DNA of 64,000 nt from the NCBI RefSeq assembly GCF_031626875.1, contig NZ_JANDMF010000001.1:200497-264496 (forward strand), given 5' to 3'. Origin of the DNA: Clostridium sp031626875. GTDB lineage: Bacteria > Bacillota > Clostridia > Clostridiales > Clostridiaceae. Made by a program: the position numbers and the translations under genes. Below the pieces are notes generated by a model. It saw nothing but the letters and a program-made list of their open reading frames with translations, searched no databases and was not told where the DNA came from. Below are positions 61,267 to 64,000 of the stretch, one piece after another. Within the stretch, counting starts at the first letter, position 1. The number at the start of each line of letters is the position of its first letter.

Positions 61267-61941
61267 TTATTGCTTAAAAAACATAGCTAAGTTGTCTAAA
61301 TTTTTTATTACAAACCTCTTTCTATGTATTTCTACTAATCCTTCTCCTTGTAAAACCTTTAGAGCTCTTGATATGGTTTCTCTTTGGGTTCCAAACATGT
61401 CTGCCAAATAAGTTATTGATATATCTAAATTAATTTCAACACCACTTTCCTTCATAACTCCATAATCTTTAGCCAACTTCCAAAGTTTTGCTGCTACTCT
61501 TTTTTCAACTTTTATTGGTGTAGAATTTTTAATTTGCCTGTATAATCTTCTAACCTTTTTAGACAAAGAATTTAGTACTTGTCTTGTTAATTCAAAATCT
61601 TTCTCCATAATCTTAATAAAACTTTCTTTTGGAAAAGATAGTACTTCTGCATCCTCAAATATTTCACAATTGATTGAGGCTGGTAAATCATCTAAAATAA
61701 CATCATTTAGCATACATCCTTTTCCCAATAAAAATATAATTTTCTTTTGAGCTTTCTCACTTATTTTGTAAAGTACTGCCTTGCCACTTAACAATATAAA
61801 TATTGTATTAACTTTATACTTATCATAAAAAAGTTGTTCACCTTTTTTCAATTCCCTTTTGTTACATATTTCACATAATTTTTCTATTGTTTCTTCTTTT
61901 AATCCATGAAATATATCTAATTTTCTTAGTTCCTTATTCAT
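61267..61941 (-). CDS. Crp/Fnr-family transcriptional regulator
   Basis: 224 residues: a cyclic-nucleotide-binding-type beta roll (15-115), long dimer helix, and winged helix (145-215). The recognition helix GTQRETISRALK has Arg187, Glu188 and Arg192 in the positions by which E. coli CRP reads TGTGA, and Ser191-Arg192 as in FNR. Four cysteines (23, 26, 76, 92) could bind an iron-sulfur cluster, though the spacing is not that of E. coli FNR. The start codon abuts the stop of the previous gene. It probably activates the asr operon, whose promoter 60-80 bp downstream carries a perfect TGTGA-N6-TCACA. Signal unknown; sulfite, redox or siroheme state are candidates. Confidence 0.9.
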   Translation of the reverse strand: MNKELRKLDIFHGLKEETIEKLCEICNKRELKKGEQLFYDKYKVNTIFILLSGKAVLYKISEKAQKKIIFLLGKGCMLNDVILDDLPASINCEIFEDAEVLSFPKESFIKIMEKDFELTRQVLNSLSKKVRRLYRQIKNSTPIKVEKRVAAKLWKLAKDYGVMKESGVEINLDISITYLADMFGTQRETISRALKVLQGEGLVEIHRKRFVIKNLDNLAMFFKQ

Positions 61942-62595
61942 TTAAAAACCTATATCCTTATAAAATAATTTTAAAACTATTTCTTCTTTCCCTTTTTCAA
62001 AAAAGAAAAAAAAATCTTCAGATGCTATAAAATCAATAATGTCCTTTTTTATTTCAGGCATTTTCTTCACCTTACTTCTAACTTTTGTTATAAATCCAAT
62101 AAAATCATCATATTCTTTTAAATTTTCCTTTGCTTTTTTACCAAGCATTACTGAAGCTTTAGGATTTCCACCTATTGTGTTAATTCCTATAATAAAATTA
62201 TTCATATTTTTTTGAACAGGAACAGCTCCCATACCATTCTCAAAAGATTTTGAATTTATGTATATTTTATATAAACTTTCGCAATCACTTTTAATTATGT
62301 TTATATCTTCATCCCCATCTATTGCTATAACTATTAAATGTTTATCCAATATAAACTTTTTACTATATTTTTCTCTAATTAACTTTAATTTATACATATC
62401 TAACTCTTGAAATTTATCATAAGACTCTAAACATAACACTTCAACATAACATCCTTGTTCTAAAAAATGCTTAGCTTTTATATATCCAGCTCTACCAGCC
62501 CCTATTACTCCTACTCTTAATTTACTTGAAAAAAGAGAGACCATAGAAAAATCTACTTCTCTTCTAAGAATATTTTTTTTATTATCCTTAAACAT
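61942..62595 (-). CDS. Precorrin-2 dehydrogenase-like protein (siroheme branch)
   Basis: 217 residues. A nucleotide-binding Rossmann start (LRVGVIGAGRAGYIKAKHFL) with YVEVLCLES and HLIVIAIDGDEDINI follows the pattern of SirC/Met8/CysG-N, and NNFIIGINTIGGNPKASVML corresponds to the family's (I)S.GG.SP segment. Such enzymes oxidise precorrin-2 to sirohydrochlorin and some also insert iron. The ATG at 62595 is chosen because GGAGG lies 8-9 nt upstream; the open frame runs to 62619. It overlaps the end of hemA by 43 nt, so the two are translationally coupled. Chelatase ability cannot be judged by eye. Sequence divergence from typical SirC makes the call moderate. Confidence 0.72.
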   Translation of the reverse strand: MFKDNKKNILRREVDFSMVSLFSSKLRVGVIGAGRAGYIKAKHFLEQGCYVEVLCLESYDKFQELDMYKLKLIREKYSKKFILDKHLIVIAIDGDEDINIIKSDCESLYKIYINSKSFENGMGAVPVQKNMNNFIIGINTIGGNPKASVMLGKKAKENLKEYDDFIGFITKVRSKVKKMPEIKKDIIDFIASEDFFFFFEKGKEEIVLKLFYKDIGF

Positions 62596-63758
62596 TCTTC
62601 TGATCCTCCATTTAAACACTCTTCCTTTAATATATCTATTGCCCTATTTACATATGCATCAGATGTGCTTTTTATAAGTTTACTTGCAAGATTTAAGTTT
62701 GCCTGATTTTGACTTTTATTTTTAAAAGTTTCAATTCTTTTTTCACTTATAATATTACCTGATTCTTTTAATTTCCTTATAGTTGGAGATAACTTTCTAA
62801 GTCTAAGCCATTCATCATATTCTTCTATATATTTATCTATAATAAACCTAAAAGAATTCATCTTTTCCACTCTTAGGCTTCTATTTTCATCTTCTATTTT
62901 ACTTATTTCATCTATATTAAAGATTTCTACTCTATTAAGCTTTTCTAATTCTTCATCTACATCTCTTGGAACTGCCATATCATAAATAACTATTTTTTTT
63001 CCTTCTTCATGTATATCATTTTTACCAATAACTATATGAGGAGCTGATGTACATGAAATTATACAATCCATTCCATTTATATAATCTGACTTTTGCTTAA
63101 ATGTAAGTATCTTTACTCCATCTTTTTCAACATCTTCTGCCTTTCTAGGATCTCTAAGTACAAGGTATATATCATTAATCTTATGACTTAATAAATACTT
63201 TATAGTTAAACTTCCAATCTCTCCATATCCAATAACCATCACTTTTTTACATTTCCTTTTAATTAGGCTATTTACTACAATTGAAACAGATGATACAGGT
63301 ATTTCAAAAAGATTAGCTTCCTTTCTAAATCTCTTTCCACAAGTAACTGCTTCTTGAAATAATCTACCAAGTTCCCCTTTTGTCCCATTTAAATTTGTTG
63401 AAAAATTATGAGACTCTTTTATTTGTCCAAGTATTTGATCTTCTCCTATAATTTTAGAATGATATCCACAAGAAACTTCAAACAAATGTCTATAAACATC
63501 TAATCCTTCTCGATAAAATATGTACTGCAAAAGTTCACTATCCCAATCGATTATTCTAAAAACTTCTTTTAAAACCGCTTCTTTTTCTAATGAATGATTT
63601 AAATAAATTTCTGTCCTATTGCATGTATTTACTATAACTATTTCTCTAACTTCCTTTAATAGTTCTTTTAAGACATATTCCTTTTTACTTTCCTTTATAG
63701 TGAGTTTTTCTCTTATGTTAATGGAAACATCTCTTTTAATGCCTATTAATGCTATCAT
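62553..63758 (-). CDS. hemA: Glutamyl-tRNA reductase
   Basis: First committed step of the C5 tetrapyrrole pathway: reduces glutamyl-tRNA(Glu) to glutamate 1-semialdehyde with NADPH. 401 residues with VNTCNRTEIYL (catalytic Cys46), GEDQILGQIKES, AVTCGKRFRKE, SVSIVVNSL, VMVIGYGEIGSLTIKYL (NADPH site) and IIYDMAVPRDVDEELE-type segment. GGGAGAG lies 5 nt before the ATG. It is the first gene of the cluster; only 242 nt of leader are visible upstream. Confidence 0.96.
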   Translation of the reverse strand: MIALIGIKRDVSINIREKLTIKESKKEYVLKELLKEVREIVIVNTCNRTEIYLNHSLEKEAVLKEVFRIIDWDSELLQYIFYREGLDVYRHLFEVSCGYHSKIIGEDQILGQIKESHNFSTNLNGTKGELGRLFQEAVTCGKRFRKEANLFEIPVSSVSIVVNSLIKRKCKKVMVIGYGEIGSLTIKYLLSHKINDIYLVLRDPRKAEDVEKDGVKILTFKQKSDYINGMDCIISCTSAPHIVIGKNDIHEEGKKIVIYDMAVPRDVDEELEKLNRVEIFNIDEISKIEDENRSLRVEKMNSFRFIIDKYIEEYDEWLRLRKLSPTIRKLKESGNIISEKRIETFKNKSQNQANLNLASKLIKSTSDAYVNRAIDILKEECLNGGSEECLRIIKKIFLEEK

Positions 63759-63799
63759 ATTATCTCTCCCAAATCTTTCTTTTTCGCGTATCCATTCAT
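63755..63799 (-). CDS. Possible 14-residue leader ORF overlapping hemA
   Basis: ATG at 63799 opens MNGYAKKKDLGEII and stops with TGA at 63757-63755, overlapping the hemA ATG as ATGA. AAAGGGG lies about 11 nt upstream. Coupled translation into hemA is possible, but hemA also has its own ribosome site and the ORF may be chance. The remaining leader (63800-64000) is AT-rich; I see no T-box or riboswitch in it. Confidence 0.3.
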   Translation of the reverse strand: MNGYAKKKDLGEII

Positions 63800-64000
63800 A
63801 AGTTATTTTACCCCTTTAAACATCATATTCCAAGTATTTTATACATATAATTCATATTCATTTGCTTAACTATTATCTATTATGGATAATAATCTATATT
63901 TTGCTAATACTATATTTAACTTAGAGTAGTCACGAAAACTAATTTCTATAATTCTGATTTAATATAATTATTAGATTCAATTGAATATTTCAGTTATAGG

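Noticed and set aside
63759..64000. T-box or cobalamin/heme-type riboswitch ahead of hemA
   Set aside because: I found no GGTGG-type T-box sequence, no B12-box-like segment and no strong stems in the visible leader.
1..64000. CRISPR arrays, tRNA or rRNA genes, prophage or plasmid functions
   Set aside because: No regularly spaced repeats, cloverleaf sequences, ribosomal RNA motifs, integrase, transposase or phage structural genes were seen on either strand.

Overview
The window is low-GC, gene-dense DNA from a saccharolytic anaerobic Firmicute, most likely a Clostridium (sensu stricto). The signs are AT-rich codon use, strong GGAGG ribosome sites, an anaerobic sulfite reductase operon (asrABC), LytS/YesN-type two-component systems with membrane-anchored sugar-binding sensors, CcpA-type cre boxes, and Clostridium-type small proteins. 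I cannot name the species from sequence alone. I see no tRNA, rRNA, CRISPR array, insertion sequence or prophage.

Positions 1-52.7 kb are mainly a plant-polysaccharide (pectin, arabinan, galactan) region. From left to right: a GH3 glycosidase cut by the window edge and a large secreted GH30 enzyme, with a divergent AraC regulator (1-5.4 kb). Then an L-arabinose operon araB-araD-araA-tal-tkt-galM (5.4-13.1 kb) with its divergent repressor AraR and a downstream sugar:H+ symporter; three AraR-type operators and two cre boxes lie at the promoters. Next is a YtfQRT-YjfF-like ABC importer embedded in a three-component sensing set: response regulator, anchored binding protein and histidine kinase (16-24.9 kb). 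A PL10 pectate lyase follows (25-26 kb), then a small redox island (26.3-28.3 kb). A galactose/glucose Mgl-type ABC importer comes next, preceded by response regulator, kinase and two different anchored binding proteins (28.4-37.9 kb). Housekeeping or unassigned genes fill 38-45.9 kb. A PL11 rhamnogalacturonan lyase and a 1246-residue multidomain GH30 enzyme (46-52.7 kb) flank a decayed tocopherol-cyclase-like gene.

The right end (52.8-64 kb) is a siroheme and sulfite-reduction region. hemA, a precorrin-2 dehydrogenase-like gene and a Crp/Fnr regulator come first in transcription order. Next is a formate/nitrite-type channel (probable hydrosulfide channel) with asrA-asrB-asrC, then hemC, cobA-hemD, hemB and hemL. 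These encode the route from glutamyl-tRNA to precorrin-2/siroheme, the cofactor of AsrC. No hemE or hemH is present here. A TGTGA-N6-TCACA palindrome sits exactly 41.5 bp upstream of the predicted asr start and also forms the stem of the preceding terminator.

Logic of the whole: extracellular lyases and glycosidases release arabinose- and galactose-containing sugars; anchored binding proteins sense them and induce the ABC importers; AraR gates arabinose use; cre boxes at seven promoters suggest global CcpA control.
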